Source: Burkholderia lata (lineage in GTDB: Bacteria; Pseudomonadota; Gammaproteobacteria; Burkholderiales; Burkholderiaceae). From it: a DNA stretch of 64,000 nt. Location: assembly GCF_902499335.1 (NCBI RefSeq), contig NZ_CABVQK010000001.1, positions 310,001 through 374,000 of the forward strand, written 5' to 3'. Shown piece by piece: positions 11,173 to 20,149 of this stretch (position 1 is the first letter of the stretch; every line of letters begins with the position of its first letter). The notes beneath the pieces are model-generated. The model made no database searches and was not told the origin of the DNA. It saw only the letters and a list, made by a program, of their open reading frames with translations. The position numbers were made by a program, and so were the translations under genes.

Positions 11173-12267
11173 ATGGATACGACCCAAGCCGCTGCGTCAT
11201 CACGTGAAGCAGCCACTCTCGACCGGCCCGCGAAGCAACAGCGCCGCGTGCCGTGGATGCGCATCGCGGTGGGTGCCGTCGTCATCGTCGTCGTCGCCGC
11301 CGCGCTCGACTGGCTGTTCGTGCTGCGCTTCCAGGAAAGCACCGACGATGCGTATGTCGGCGGCGACGTGACGGTGCTCGCACCGAAGGTCAACGGCTTC
11401 GTCGACAAGATCCTCGTGACCGACAACCAGCGCGTGAAGGCCGGCGACGTGCTCGTGCAGCTCGATGCGCGCGACTACGACGCGAAGCTCGCGCAGGCCA
11501 GCGCCGAAGTCGACAGCGCGCGCTCCGCCGTGACCGAGCTCGAAGCGAAGCAGCAACTGCAAAATGCGGTGATCGGCCAGCAGGCGGCCGACAAGAACGC
11601 ATCGTCGGCCGAGCTGACACGTGCCGCCTCGGATCGCGTGCGTTACCGCGAGCTCGTCAAATCCGACGCCGTGTCGAACCAGATCGTCGAACGCGCGGAC
11701 GCCGATTACTCGAAGGCCGGCGCCGCCGTCGAGCGCAGCGACGCCGCGCTGCTCGCGTCGAAGCGTCAGCTCGACGTGCTCGGCGCGCAGCTCGCCGATG
11801 CGCGGGCCCGCGTGAATACCGCGCTTGCCGCGCAGCGCGTCGCCGCGCTCAACGTCGAATACACGACGATCCGCTCGCCGGTCGACGGTTACGTCGGCAA
11901 TCGCACGGGCCGCGTCGGGATGCTCGCGAACGTCGGCGTGCCGCTGCTGACGGTCGTGCCGGCTTCCGGACTGTGGATCGATGCGAACTTCAAGGAAGAC
12001 CAGCTTCGCAAGATGCACGCGGGCGATCGCGTCGACGTGTCGCTCGATGCGTCGAGCACGAAGCTGCACGGCCGCGTCGACAGCCTCGCGCCCGCCACCG
12101 GCGCCACCTTCAGCGTGCTGCCGCCCGAGAACGCGACCGGCAACTTCACGAAGATCGTCCAGCGCGTGCCCGTGCGCGTGCATCTCGATCCGCAGCCGGG
12201 CCTCGACCACGTGCTGCGCCCCGGCCTGTCCGCGGTCGTGACCGTGCATACCGGCCGCGCGAGCTGA
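11173..12267 (+). CDS. emrA: EmrA/HlyD-type membrane fusion protein of a multidrug efflux system
   Basis: 364 residues. A short cytoplasmic leader is followed by one membrane anchor (RIAVGAVVIVVVAAALDWLF). The periplasmic adaptor has the EmrA signature STDDAYVGGDVTVLAPKVNG, a lipoyl/barrel-sandwich hybrid domain, a coiled-coil hairpin (about residues 100-210) and a beta-barrel ending near TVHTGRAS. It links the inner-membrane MFS pump to the outer-membrane factor. It is the first gene of a three-gene operon (13 and 19 bp gaps) behind MarR operator C. Confidence 0.92.
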   Translation: MDTTQAAASSREAATLDRPAKQQRRVPWMRIAVGAVVIVVVAAALDWLFVLRFQESTDDAYVGGDVTVLAPKVNGFVDKILVTDNQRVKAGDVLVQLDARDYDAKLAQASAEVDSARSAVTELEAKQQLQNAVIGQQAADKNASSAELTRAASDRVRYRELVKSDAVSNQIVERADADYSKAGAAVERSDAALLASKRQLDVLGAQLADARARVNTALAAQRVAALNVEYTTIRSPVDGYVGNRTGRVGMLANVGVPLLTVVPASGLWIDANFKEDQLRKMHAGDRVDVSLDASSTKLHGRVDSLAPATGATFSVLPPENATGNFTKIVQRVPVRVHLDPQPGLDHVLRPGLSAVVTVHTGRAS

Positions 12268-12280
12268 ACGGGAGACGACG

Positions 12281-13855
12281 ATGACCACCGCGTTTTCCGG
12301 CGACCCGGCGTCGCAACCGACCAAGCAGCGCGTGTTCGCCTTCGCGCTGATGTGCGTCGGCTTCTTCATGGCGACGCTCGACATCCAGATCGTCGCGTCG
12401 TCGCTACGTGACATCGGCGGCGGCTTGTCCGCGAGCCAGGACGAACTGTCTTGGGTGCAGACGGCCTACCTGATCGCCGAGATCATCGTGATCCCGATGT
12501 CGGGCTGGCTGTCGAAGGTGATGTCGACGCGCTGGCTGTTCGCCGCATCGGCGGTCGGCTTCACGATCACCAGCATGCTGTGCGGCGTCGCATGGGACAT
12601 CAACTCGATGATCCTGTTTCGCGGGCTGCAGGGTGCGCTCGGCGCCGCGATGATCCCGACCGTATTCACCACCGCGTTCGTGCTGTTCCCCGGCAAGCAG
12701 CGGCTGATCGCATCGACGACCATCGGCGCACTCGCGTCACTCGCACCGGCGATCGGCCCCGTGATCGGCGGCTGGATCACCGATCAATGGTCGTGGCACT
12801 GGCTGTTCTACCTGAACCTCGTGCCGGGTATCGCGGTCGCCTTGCTCGTGCCGCGTTACGTGCACATCGACGAACCCGACCTCAGCCTCATCAAGAGCGG
12901 TGACTATCTCGGCATCGTGCTGATGTCGGGCTTCCTCGGCTGCCTCGAATACGTGCTGGAAGAAGGCCCGCGCAAGAACTGGTTCGGCGACGACGCGATC
13001 GTGATCTGCGCGTGGATCTCCGGCATCTGCGGCTTCCTGTTCATCGTGCATGCGCTGACCGCGAAGGATCCGGTCGTCGACCTGCGCGCGCTCGTCGTGC
13101 GCAACTTCGGGATCGGCAGCCTGCTTTCGTTCGTGACCGGCATCGGGATCTTCGTGACTGTGTTCCTGACGCCGCTGTTTCTTGCGCAGGTGCGCGCGTT
13201 CAGCTCGCTGCAGATCGGCATGGCGCTGTTGTCGGTCGGCGCGTTCCAGCTGGTTGCGCTCTGCGCGTATGCGTTTGCCGCGCGCTTCTTCAGCCTGCGC
13301 GCGCTGCTTGTATTCGGGCTGATCTGCTTCGGGCTCGGCTGCTACCTGTACACGCCGATCACGCACGACTGGGGCTGGCGCGAACTGCTGCTGCCGCAAG
13401 CGCTGCGCGGCATCGGCCAGCAATTCAGCGTGCCGCCGATCGTGACGATGGCGCTCGGCTCACTACCGCAGTCGCGCCTGAAATCGGCGAGCGGCCTGTT
13501 CAACCTGATGCGCAATCTCGGCGGTGCGATCGGCATCGCGGTGAGTGCGACGATGCTCAACGACCGGCTGAACTTTCACTACCTGCGCCTGAACGAGCAC
13601 GTGAGCGCCGGCCAGCCGCAGGTCGCATCGCTGCTCGATCGCCAGGCCGCGTACTGGACATCCGTGGCCGGCAACACGCTGGACACCGCGCAAGCCGGGC
13701 TCGCGAACCTGCACCACCTGATCTATCGCGAAGCGCTGACGCTCACTTACGCAGATGCGTACTACGCGCTGTCGCTGTGCTTCGTTGTCGCGCTGATCGC
13801 GGTCGTCTTCTCCAAACCCATTTCCCTGAACGCGCCGCCCCCGGACGCGCACTGA
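12281..13855 (+). CDS. emrB: EmrB/QacA-family drug:H+ antiporter (MFS, DHA2)
   Basis: 524 residues, 14-TMS size. The N-terminal motif MATLDIQIVASSLRDIGGGL is the DHA2 TM1 signature, followed by the TM5-type APAIGPVIGGWITDQWSWHWLFYLNL motif C. It exports drugs through the inner membrane with EmrA and the downstream outer-membrane factor. A CGGGAGACGACG RBS precedes the ATG. Substrates are not predictable. Confidence 0.93.
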   Translation: MTTAFSGDPASQPTKQRVFAFALMCVGFFMATLDIQIVASSLRDIGGGLSASQDELSWVQTAYLIAEIIVIPMSGWLSKVMSTRWLFAASAVGFTITSMLCGVAWDINSMILFRGLQGALGAAMIPTVFTTAFVLFPGKQRLIASTTIGALASLAPAIGPVIGGWITDQWSWHWLFYLNLVPGIAVALLVPRYVHIDEPDLSLIKSGDYLGIVLMSGFLGCLEYVLEEGPRKNWFGDDAIVICAWISGICGFLFIVHALTAKDPVVDLRALVVRNFGIGSLLSFVTGIGIFVTVFLTPLFLAQVRAFSSLQIGMALLSVGAFQLVALCAYAFAARFFSLRALLVFGLICFGLGCYLYTPITHDWGWRELLLPQALRGIGQQFSVPPIVTMALGSLPQSRLKSASGLFNLMRNLGGAIGIAVSATMLNDRLNFHYLRLNEHVSAGQPQVASLLDRQAAYWTSVAGNTLDTAQAGLANLHHLIYREALTLTYADAYYALSLCFVVALIAVVFSKPISLNAPPPDAH

Positions 13856-13874
13856 GGTTGAGGTCATCATCATC

Positions 13875-15311
13875 ATGAAAAAACTTCTCGTCGCCCTCGC
13901 CGTCAGCGCACTCGCCGCAGGGTGTGCGGTGCAGCCAGCACAGCATCCGGCGCTTCAGGATTCGGTTCGAACGCTCGCGCCCGATGCATGGGATACCGAC
14001 GTGCCGCGCGCGGACATCGACGCCGCCGCGTGGTGGGCACAATTTCACGACCCCGTGCTCGACCGGCTGATCGCCACCGTGCTCGACGGCAACCTCGATC
14101 TGCAGGCAGCAGCCGAACGCGTGAAGCAGGCGCAGGCGCTGACCGTGCAGAAGCGCGCGGTGCTGCTGCCCGAACTCGACGCGACCGCGCATGCGGCCGA
14201 CGCCCGCCAGAACACACCGCCGCCGCTCGGCTATGTGCGGCAGGCTGGCGCGGGACTCGCGCTGAGTTGGTCGCCCGATGTGTTCGGCGGCGAACGGCTC
14301 GATCTGCTCGCCGCGCAGGCCGAACTCGTCGGACAGAAGCATGCGGAAGATGCGATGCGGCTCGCGCTCGCGGCCGATGCGGCTTCCGCGTATGTCGATC
14401 TGCGCTGGGCGCAGCAGGAATTGAAGATCCTGCAGGACAACGCGAAGATCCGGCAGCATGCGCTCGAACTCACGCGCAAGCGGCAGGCGTTCGGGCTGTC
14501 GACGGAACTCGACGTCACACGTGCGCAGAACCAGCTCGATGCACTCGAAGCGCGGATTCCGCCGACGCAGGCGCAGGTTTCGCATCAGCTCAATCTGATT
14601 GCGGTGTATTCGGGGCGCACGCCGAAATCGGTCGATCGGCTGGTGCTCGCGCAGGCCGGGGAGATTCCGGCGCCGCCGGTTGGCTCGCCGGGGACGTTGC
14701 CTTCGCAGGCGTTGCTGCGGCGGCCGGATGTGCTGACCGCGTATGCGCAGGTCGAGCGGCGGGCGGCGCAAGTCGGTGTCGCGAAGGCCGAGCGGTATCC
14801 GAAGTTTTCGTTGAACCTGACGGACGGGATTCTGGCGGCTTCGTATCTCGGGTTGCCTACGTTGACCGATAACCTGTTCAGTGCGGCGTTGAGCGCGACG
14901 AGCCCGATCTTCAATGCGGGGCGGATTACCGCCGATATCTCGCAGAGCGAAAGCCGGATGCGCGAGTCGGAACTCGGGTTACGGCAGACGATGCTGCAGG
15001 CGTTGCGGGAAGTTGAGGATGCGCGGGCGAATCTCGTCAGTTCCGATGAGGCGTCACGCAGGCTGGGTAGTGCGCTTTCTGCGTCGGACAAGGCGCTTGG
15101 GCTGGCGAATCAGCTCTATAAGGGCGGTGCGACGGACTTTCTGGATGTGCTGTCCGCGCAGGAGGTGTATCTGCGGGATTCGGATTCGCTCAACCAGGTC
15201 AAGCGTGAGCACGCGCTGGCGGCCGTGGCGCTGTATCGGTCGCTTGGGGGTGGGTGGAGCAGGAATGACGCGGCGGGTGGGCAGGAGGTGGAGGCTGTGG
15301 CGAAGGACTGA
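13875..15311 (+). CDS. NodT-family outer-membrane efflux lipoprotein
   Basis: 478 residues. Lipoprotein signal MKKLLVALAVSALAAGC gives a modified Cys17. Two OEP (TolC-like) repeats follow: WWAQFHDPVLDRLI and ANLDLQ-type starts, then LRRPDVLTAYAQVERRAAQVGVAKAERYPKFSLNL, the hallmark of the NodT/OprM family. It completes a tripartite pump with EmrAB. Codon and base use shift visibly from about 14,600 onward, where C-ending codons give way to G/T-ending ones, without interrupting the frame. Confidence 0.92.
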   Translation: MKKLLVALAVSALAAGCAVQPAQHPALQDSVRTLAPDAWDTDVPRADIDAAAWWAQFHDPVLDRLIATVLDGNLDLQAAAERVKQAQALTVQKRAVLLPELDATAHAADARQNTPPPLGYVRQAGAGLALSWSPDVFGGERLDLLAAQAELVGQKHAEDAMRLALAADAASAYVDLRWAQQELKILQDNAKIRQHALELTRKRQAFGLSTELDVTRAQNQLDALEARIPPTQAQVSHQLNLIAVYSGRTPKSVDRLVLAQAGEIPAPPVGSPGTLPSQALLRRPDVLTAYAQVERRAAQVGVAKAERYPKFSLNLTDGILAASYLGLPTLTDNLFSAALSATSPIFNAGRITADISQSESRMRESELGLRQTMLQALREVEDARANLVSSDEASRRLGSALSASDKALGLANQLYKGGATDFLDVLSAQEVYLRDSDSLNQVKREHALAAVALYRSLGGGWSRNDAAGGQEVEAVAKD

Positions 15312-15509
15312 GCTGTGTAAGTCTAGACCCGCTCTGTCAGTCAGCGTCAGATTAGCTCTGAGCTTGCTTGGACGTCACCTCATCAAGGGCGGTGATCGAC
15401 CCGAAGGGGACAGTCGCGGTTAGCGGAAACGGACATTGGGGAGGAATAGTGAAGGCCTCTGAGGCTCCCATGCCACAATGGCAATACCTCGTACTGCCCG
15501 CGACGATGT

Positions 15510-16085
15510 ATGACTCTCACTCAACCAACTGCAAACACGACCCTATTCAGTTCATTCATAGCGGCCTTTCCGAAGGCGTTGCGCTCAGATGTGAGTGTCG
15601 TCGCGGATTTGATTGGACGTGGCAACGCGACCGATGATGGATTGCAGGTTGTTGTTCGAGGCGAATCGCTCTGCATCCCATATCGGATTTACGACAATCC
15701 CGACGAAACCTTGTTCACATGTCTGAATGAAATTCAAGCCACCGTATACGCGTGCTTGCTAACGAGACATCATGACGGCCATGTGCGCCAGCGCCTGATC
15801 GAACGGGTAATAGCGGCTCCTGAACCTTGGGTTGCACCGTTCGTTGTGCAGCTCTGCGGCGAATATGTCATTGAAATTCTCGATACCGTCGAAGCGCACT
15901 TGTCGTCCATGGATCAATGTATCTACGGAGCGTTCTTCCGAGAGAATTCGCTCTTTTTCCAAAGAACGCGCGATCGAATGATTAGCTACTGGGATTGCTA
16001 CTACCGTTGGCTATACAAGCGGGAAGCTGACTATGTTGGATTCCGATTATTCAATCGATTCTGTGAATGGAGTGCTGCAGAATAA
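15510..16085 (+). CDS. Hypothetical protein
   Basis: 191 residues, soluble and rich in aromatic residues and Cys (ISYWDCYYRWLYKREADYV near the end). I do not recognise a family. Codon use is less GC-rich than the core genes around it, suggesting horizontal origin together with the next gene. The ATG at 15510 lacks a good RBS, so the true start is uncertain. The 198 bp upstream contain no visible terminator for the efflux operon. Confidence 0.5.
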   Translation: MTLTQPTANTTLFSSFIAAFPKALRSDVSVVADLIGRGNATDDGLQVVVRGESLCIPYRIYDNPDETLFTCLNEIQATVYACLLTRHHDGHVRQRLIERVIAAPEPWVAPFVVQLCGEYVIEILDTVEAHLSSMDQCIYGAFFRENSLFFQRTRDRMISYWDCYYRWLYKREADYVGFRLFNRFCEWSAAE

Positions 16086-16191
16086 GCTGTTCCTCCACTA
16101 CTAATCGAAGCGATTCTCGCCACGGGGGCGAATGTCTCTTCCTGGCCGATTTTCGCCGACGTGATCAGGCTGAATCGTTACAATCGCCCAG

Positions 16192-16926
16192 ATGCCCCTT
16201 CGACAGAGTCGAATTCGAGACATGCTGACTTCCTATTTCTGGAGCGGCGACGCCATCCGCAGTCGACGCGTAAGTGACATCGTTCTATCAGGCACGGTCG
16301 ACGTGCCCGTTCCCTCCGCACGCGTGCTTGCAGACTGGGAAAGAGAAACATCGTCGCGGCTCGTCCTGGAACCCGGGGACGTCGAGGCTATGCCTTTGGC
16401 GCGAACGCAAGCGCGCTGGCCGGACTATAAGCGCTGCGTGCAGGCAATGTCCGACTGGACGTGCGCACTAGGACTGCCCACCGTGCTTGCCTCCAGCGAC
16501 GTAGCCCTCATGGCCTGTCGTGGCGCGAAGTACCACCATGACGGTGCGCAATATGGCAGTGCGGCCTTCTGCAATCTATTCCTGAGCGAGGACCGGGGGC
16601 TGGACTTGCATTTTCCCTCTACGGGCCATCGCATTCCCCTGACCCGGGGGACAGCTGTGATATTCGATACCGGCCAGCCTCATGGCGTCATTCAGCGCCG
16701 CAGCAGCGGCTTTAATGAGGTCGACTTCGCGACGGACCAGGATTGCATCCAGATATTCCTGACTTGGGAGCTTCCCATCGAAGATGCCCATGTTGGGCAA
16801 GCACTTAAGGTAGTCTTCGACGTCGCCCCTTCGACCTCGCTGCACCTGGATGAGGAGCAAGTCTGGTCGAACGGCGCACCAGCCGCTGTGTGTCCAGAAT
16901 CTGGTCGCTGGTACCGGGTCGACTGA
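16192..16926 (+). CDS. Possible 2-oxoglutarate/Fe(II) oxygenase-fold protein
   Basis: 244 residues. The central region has YHHDGAQYGSAAFCNLFLSE (about 114-133), then RIPLTRGTAVIFDTGQPHGV with a downstream Arg. This fits the HxD...H metal triad and double-stranded beta-helix layout of 2OG-Fe(II) dioxygenases, spaced about 45-50 residues as in that family. The assignment is by eye. A second in-frame start at 16222 (MLTSYFWSGD) is possible. It lies with the preceding unknown gene in a patch with atypical codon use, convergent with the GST gene. Confidence 0.5.
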   Translation: MPLRQSRIRDMLTSYFWSGDAIRSRRVSDIVLSGTVDVPVPSARVLADWERETSSRLVLEPGDVEAMPLARTQARWPDYKRCVQAMSDWTCALGLPTVLASSDVALMACRGAKYHHDGAQYGSAAFCNLFLSEDRGLDLHFPSTGHRIPLTRGTAVIFDTGQPHGVIQRRSSGFNEVDFATDQDCIQIFLTWELPIEDAHVGQALKVVFDVAPSTSLHLDEEQVWSNGAPAAVCPESGRWYRVD

Positions 16927-16972
16927 TTGTTCAGGTCACACCCTGACGTCGCGCACAACAAAGATCCGAGAA

Positions 16973-17605
16973 TTACAGCGGCGGCCGCTTCAGCTTCACC
17001 CAGCGCTGCACCGACGGCCGTTCCCACTGCGCACGCGCATAGTCGGCAAGACGCTGCGGCACCGGATCGTCGTTCAGCACCAGACGGTTCAGCATCACCG
17101 CCAGGTCGACATCCGCAATGCTCCACTCGCCGAACAGGTTGGCCGCGCCGGGTGCGAGCAGCTTGTCGGCTGCCGCGAACAGCTTCTGCGCGGCGGCCTG
17201 CGCCAGACTCGACAGCGGCTCGCTCGACGGCCCGTAGAACAGCACTTCGGTCGACCGCTCCGTGCGAACCGGCATCAGGTCGCTGCGCAGCCACGCCTGC
17301 ACCTGACGCGCCCGCGCACGCTGGCGCGGCTCGACCGGATAGAGCCGCGTGCCCGGGAAAGTCTCGTCGAGATACTCGGTAATCGCCGACGATTCCGACA
17401 GCGCGAAATCGTCGTGCACGAGCGTCGGCACGCGCTGCGTCAGCGATGTCGCCGCGTAGTCGGGCGCGAAATGCGCGCGGTTGCCGAGATCGACGGTCAC
17501 CAGTTCGTACGGCAGCGATTTTTCTTCGAGCGCAACGAAGACCGACATCGCGTAAGGGCTCGTGTATTGCGTATCCGCGTAGAGACGGAGATTACCGGTT
17601 TGCAC
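16973..17605 (-). CDS. Glutathione S-transferase, YfcF-like
   Basis: 210 residues. The N-terminal thioredoxin fold (LRLYADTQYTSPYAMSVFVA) has the SPYAMS active-site region typical of YfcF. RVPTLVHDDFALSESSAITEYL contains the glutathione-binding ES motif, and the C-terminal all-helical domain has WSIADVDLAVML. YfcF-type enzymes conjugate or reduce with glutathione in the cytoplasm and contribute to peroxide resistance. It is transcribed alone. Confidence 0.88.
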   Translation of the reverse strand: MQTGNLRLYADTQYTSPYAMSVFVALEEKSLPYELVTVDLGNRAHFAPDYAATSLTQRVPTLVHDDFALSESSAITEYLDETFPGTRLYPVEPRQRARARQVQAWLRSDLMPVRTERSTEVLFYGPSSEPLSSLAQAAAQKLFAAADKLLAPGAANLFGEWSIADVDLAVMLNRLVLNDDPVPQRLADYARAQWERPSVQRWVKLKRPPL

Positions 17606-17748
17606 TGCTGGCTCCTTGTGGGTGCGGATGCTCGCGGCTGCGGGTTGATGCGCCGACGGGCTCCGGGTGGGTCGATGCGGTTGTGTGACAGGTTAGCAGC
17701 GGCGGGTTTCGTGATGTTCGTTGTTTTGTATGTGCTGCAGCGGTGTGA

Positions 17749-18210
17749 TCATGCGGCGTCGGGCCAGCGATAGCCGATCACTTCGTTCAACGGGTAGGCG
17801 AGTTCGCGTACTTCTTCCAGTTGATTGCCACCGAAGAGATACACCTGCTCGTCGTCGTGACGCAGGTAGAAACCGACATGCCCTTTCCAGCTTGCGGGGT
17901 CGTCGCGCGTCAGGATCGCGATGCAGCCGTAGACCGGGCGTTCCAGCGGCCTCCCCCATTCGAGCCACGAACGCGCGAGCGCAGATCCGGTGCCGCGAAC
18001 ACCGGCATGCGTCATGCACCAGTTGACGAATGACGAGCACCAGGAAATCTTGTCGTCGTAGCCGACCAGGTTCGTCAGGTTGTTGTATTCGACGATTCGC
18101 GGGTTGATGCTGCCTGGCGGATGGCGGCGGATGCCGAGTTCGGCCATCGCGACGGGCATCCACGGCGGATGGGCGGCGTCCGGTTTGCTCTCAGGGTTGA
18201 ATAGGGTCAC
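17749..18210 (-). CDS. TIGR02594-family NlpC/P60-like (CHAP-like) protein
   Basis: 153 residues. The core DDKISWCSSFVNWCM supplies the likely catalytic Cys, and KGHVGFYLRHDDEQVYLFGGNQ supplies the His and downstream polar residue, the layout of TIGR02594/CHAP cysteine peptidases that cleave peptidoglycan peptides. PWMPVAMAELGIRRHPPG is the typical N-terminus. No signal peptide is present, as in phage- or secretion-associated relatives, so how it reaches the wall is unclear. Confidence 0.8.
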   Translation of the reverse strand: MTLFNPESKPDAAHPPWMPVAMAELGIRRHPPGSINPRIVEYNNLTNLVGYDDKISWCSSFVNWCMTHAGVRGTGSALARSWLEWGRPLERPVYGCIAILTRDDPASWKGHVGFYLRHDDEQVYLFGGNQLEEVRELAYPLNEVIGYRWPDAA

Positions 18211-18290
18211 GTCGTTCTCGGGCGAGTGTGATGTGCGTTCAATCTTCGCATGAATACGATCCGCGACTGACGCAACGGCATGGAACCCTC

Positions 18291-18318
18291 AAAAAAAACA
18301 CGGGGAAATCTCCCCGTG
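18291..18318 (-). terminator. Rho-independent terminator of the small lipoprotein gene
   Basis: CACGGGGA (18299-18306) pairs with TCCCCGTG (18311-18318). In the minus direction the stem is followed by eight T residues (the A-run at 18291-18298). This is a textbook intrinsic terminator, 53 bp past the stop of the 18371-18601 gene. Confidence 0.9.
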
Positions 18319-18370
18319 CCTTGCTCCTACGTCCACATTCGTCGCGCAGGCATTCCCGCGCGGTCACACG

Positions 18371-18601
18371 TTAGCGCCAGCCGCGATGCCAGCCGTAGTG
18401 CGGATGCCACCATCCCCACCCATAGTGCGGGTGATAGCGCCACGAATAACCGGGAGCCGGCATCACGCCGACCGGCGCAACATAGACGACGCCAGCGGGG
18501 GCGACTACCGGCGGTTCAGCCGGCGCCACCACGCAGCCGGACAGCGACGCGCCCAACAGCAGCGACGCGACCAGGGTGTAACAGGTTTTCGTTTTCATCA
18601 T
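18371..18601 (-). CDS. Small lipoprotein rich in His, Trp and Tyr
   Basis: 76 residues. A lipoprotein signal ends at LSGC (Cys23). A Pro/Val-rich linker leads to a C-terminal tail of repeated HPHYGWGWWHPHYGWHRGW-like units. Such proteins are common, uncharacterised outer-membrane or periplasmic proteins in Burkholderiales; the aromatic/His tail could bind metal or surfaces. The start has two consecutive ATGs (18601 or 18598). A strong terminator follows. Confidence 0.8.
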   Translation of the reverse strand: MMKTKTCYTLVASLLLGASLSGCVVAPAEPPVVAPAGVVYVAPVGVMPAPGYSWRYHPHYGWGWWHPHYGWHRGWR

Positions 18602-18641
18602 TGATCATCCAGACGTCGTTGCCATGTGTGGCGGACAGGCG

Positions 18642-18902
18642 TTACTGCCAGCCGGGATGCCGAGCGCGGTAGTACTCGAGCGCGGCATCACGCTCCTGCT
18701 CGGCTTGCCGGGCCAGTTGCTCCGCACGCGCCATGTGGCCGCCGAACTCGCCGCCATGTTCCTGCTGGATGATGTGCATTTCCTCGATGGACCGCTGAAG
18801 ATCGTGCGTGGCGGCCATCGCCTTGTTGTGAAGCTCGTCGGCGAACGCGGCATTCGCCATCAAAGCGGCGCACAGAATCACGGGGATGGATTTGAGTTTC
18901 AT
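18642..18902 (-). CDS. Small exported helical protein
   Basis: 86 residues. Cleavable signal MKLKSIPVILCAALMANAAFA, then a charged, entirely helical mature part (HDLQRSIEEMHIIQQEH, AEQLARQAEQERDAALEYYR) that looks like a coiled coil. No family is recognised. It lies 40 bp upstream of the small lipoprotein gene on the same strand and may be co-transcribed with it. Confidence 0.75.
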   Translation of the reverse strand: MKLKSIPVILCAALMANAAFADELHNKAMAATHDLQRSIEEMHIIQQEHGGEFGGHMARAEQLARQAEQERDAALEYYRARHPGWQ

Positions 18903-19109
18903 GAGTGCAGTTCTTCCGTCTTGTCGTGAATGGGATTGTTGCTGCAGTAGTGAACGCCCCGTCCCGCCCCACTGTTGACGCCGCATTGCTCAGACTTTGT
19001 AAATCTGTATTACGCACCAGACGGTCGGGCTTTCACCCATGCGTCGGCTTGTGATTTCCTTTCGATCCGCGCTTATGATGTCGCGAGCCACAAGACCTTC
19101 ACACCCGCC

Positions 19110-20021
19110 ATGCGCATTACGCCCCTGCCGCCCCTTCAGTGCCTCGTCGCGTTCGAAGCCGCCGTGCGGCACGCGAGCTTCACGAAAGCCGCCGCCGAAC
19201 TGCACCTGACCCAAAGCGCGATCAGCCGCCAGATCCAGCAGCTCGAGGAATTCCTCGGCCGCTCGCTGTTCGTCCGCGAGCATCGTTCGCTGCGGCTGAC
19301 CATTGCCGGCGAGCAATACGCGACCCAGGTCCACCATCTGCTCACGCAATGCGCGGAAGCCACGCATGATGTGATGAAGCCGTACGGCGATCTCGAACTG
19401 ACAATCGCATGCTCGTCAGGCGTCGCGCTGCTGTGGCTCACGCCGCGCCTGCCGGATTTCCGCGCCGCCTATCCGAACATCAAGCTGCGCTTGATCGTAA
19501 GAGATGGCCTCGCGTCGATGTCGCCGGCGGAATTCGATGTCGGCGTCTACTACGTGCGCCAGCAGGCCCCGGCCGAATACACCGCACGCCGCCTGTTCGA
19601 CGAGGAAGTGTTTCCCGTCTGCGCGCCCGGCTATCTGGCCGGCCGCACGCTCGACGCAGCCGATCTTGCGAACGAGACGCTGCTGCGCCTCGAGGATGGC
19701 CAGCGCCAATGGATGTCGTGGCCCGAATGGTTCAACATGCATGACATCGATCGACAGAAGGCGTTGCCGCAGGACATCACGATCAATTCGTATCCGCAGA
19801 TCGTACAGATGACCATTCTCGGCCAGGGTGTGTCGCTCGGCTGGCGCTACATGATCGACGCATGCATCGAGGCCGGCCTGCTCGTGCGCGTGACGGAAGC
19901 ATCCGCGAGCCATGGCGGCGGCTATTACGTGATCTCGCCGAACGACCGCGCGCAGAACCAGGCAGCACGCCTGTTCACACGCTGGCTGTTCGAACAGGCG
20001 GAGAAGCAGACCGCGTCCTGA
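19110..20021 (+). CDS. LysR-family regulator, GcvA-like
   Basis: 303 residues. MRITPLPPLQCLVAFEAAVR, then FTKAAAELHLTQSAISRQIQQLEEFLG is the GcvA/AmpR-type HTH. The effector domain contains AEFDVGVYYVRQQAP and ends with RLFTRWLFEQ. The ATG at 19110 aligns with the family N-terminus; the open frame upstream is not LysR-like. It precedes an MFS transporter and amidohydrolase on the same strand and probably regulates them. Confidence 0.9.
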   Translation: MRITPLPPLQCLVAFEAAVRHASFTKAAAELHLTQSAISRQIQQLEEFLGRSLFVREHRSLRLTIAGEQYATQVHHLLTQCAEATHDVMKPYGDLELTIACSSGVALLWLTPRLPDFRAAYPNIKLRLIVRDGLASMSPAEFDVGVYYVRQQAPAEYTARRLFDEEVFPVCAPGYLAGRTLDAADLANETLLRLEDGQRQWMSWPEWFNMHDIDRQKALPQDITINSYPQIVQMTILGQGVSLGWRYMIDACIEAGLLVRVTEASASHGGGYYVISPNDRAQNQAARLFTRWLFEQAEKQTAS

Positions 20022-20026
20022 ACGCG

Positions 20027-20049
20027 ATGCATGCGTGTAGCGCATGCAT
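20027..20049. repeat. Inverted repeat between the LysR gene and the MFS gene
   Basis: ATGCATGCG (20027-20035) and CGCATGCAT (20041-20049) form a perfect 9-bp stem with a 5-nt loop, extended by further GCATGC units. It could be a terminator or an operator. Without a T-run the role is open. Confidence 0.45.
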
Positions 20050-20149
20050 GCATGCGAATCTTTCGTTTCAGAAAAAAATCCGGCTGTCCTTAGCATGGAT
20101 TCACGCGGGGCAGCCGTCCCGTCTTCTGATTCCGATAGAGGAAGAGACC

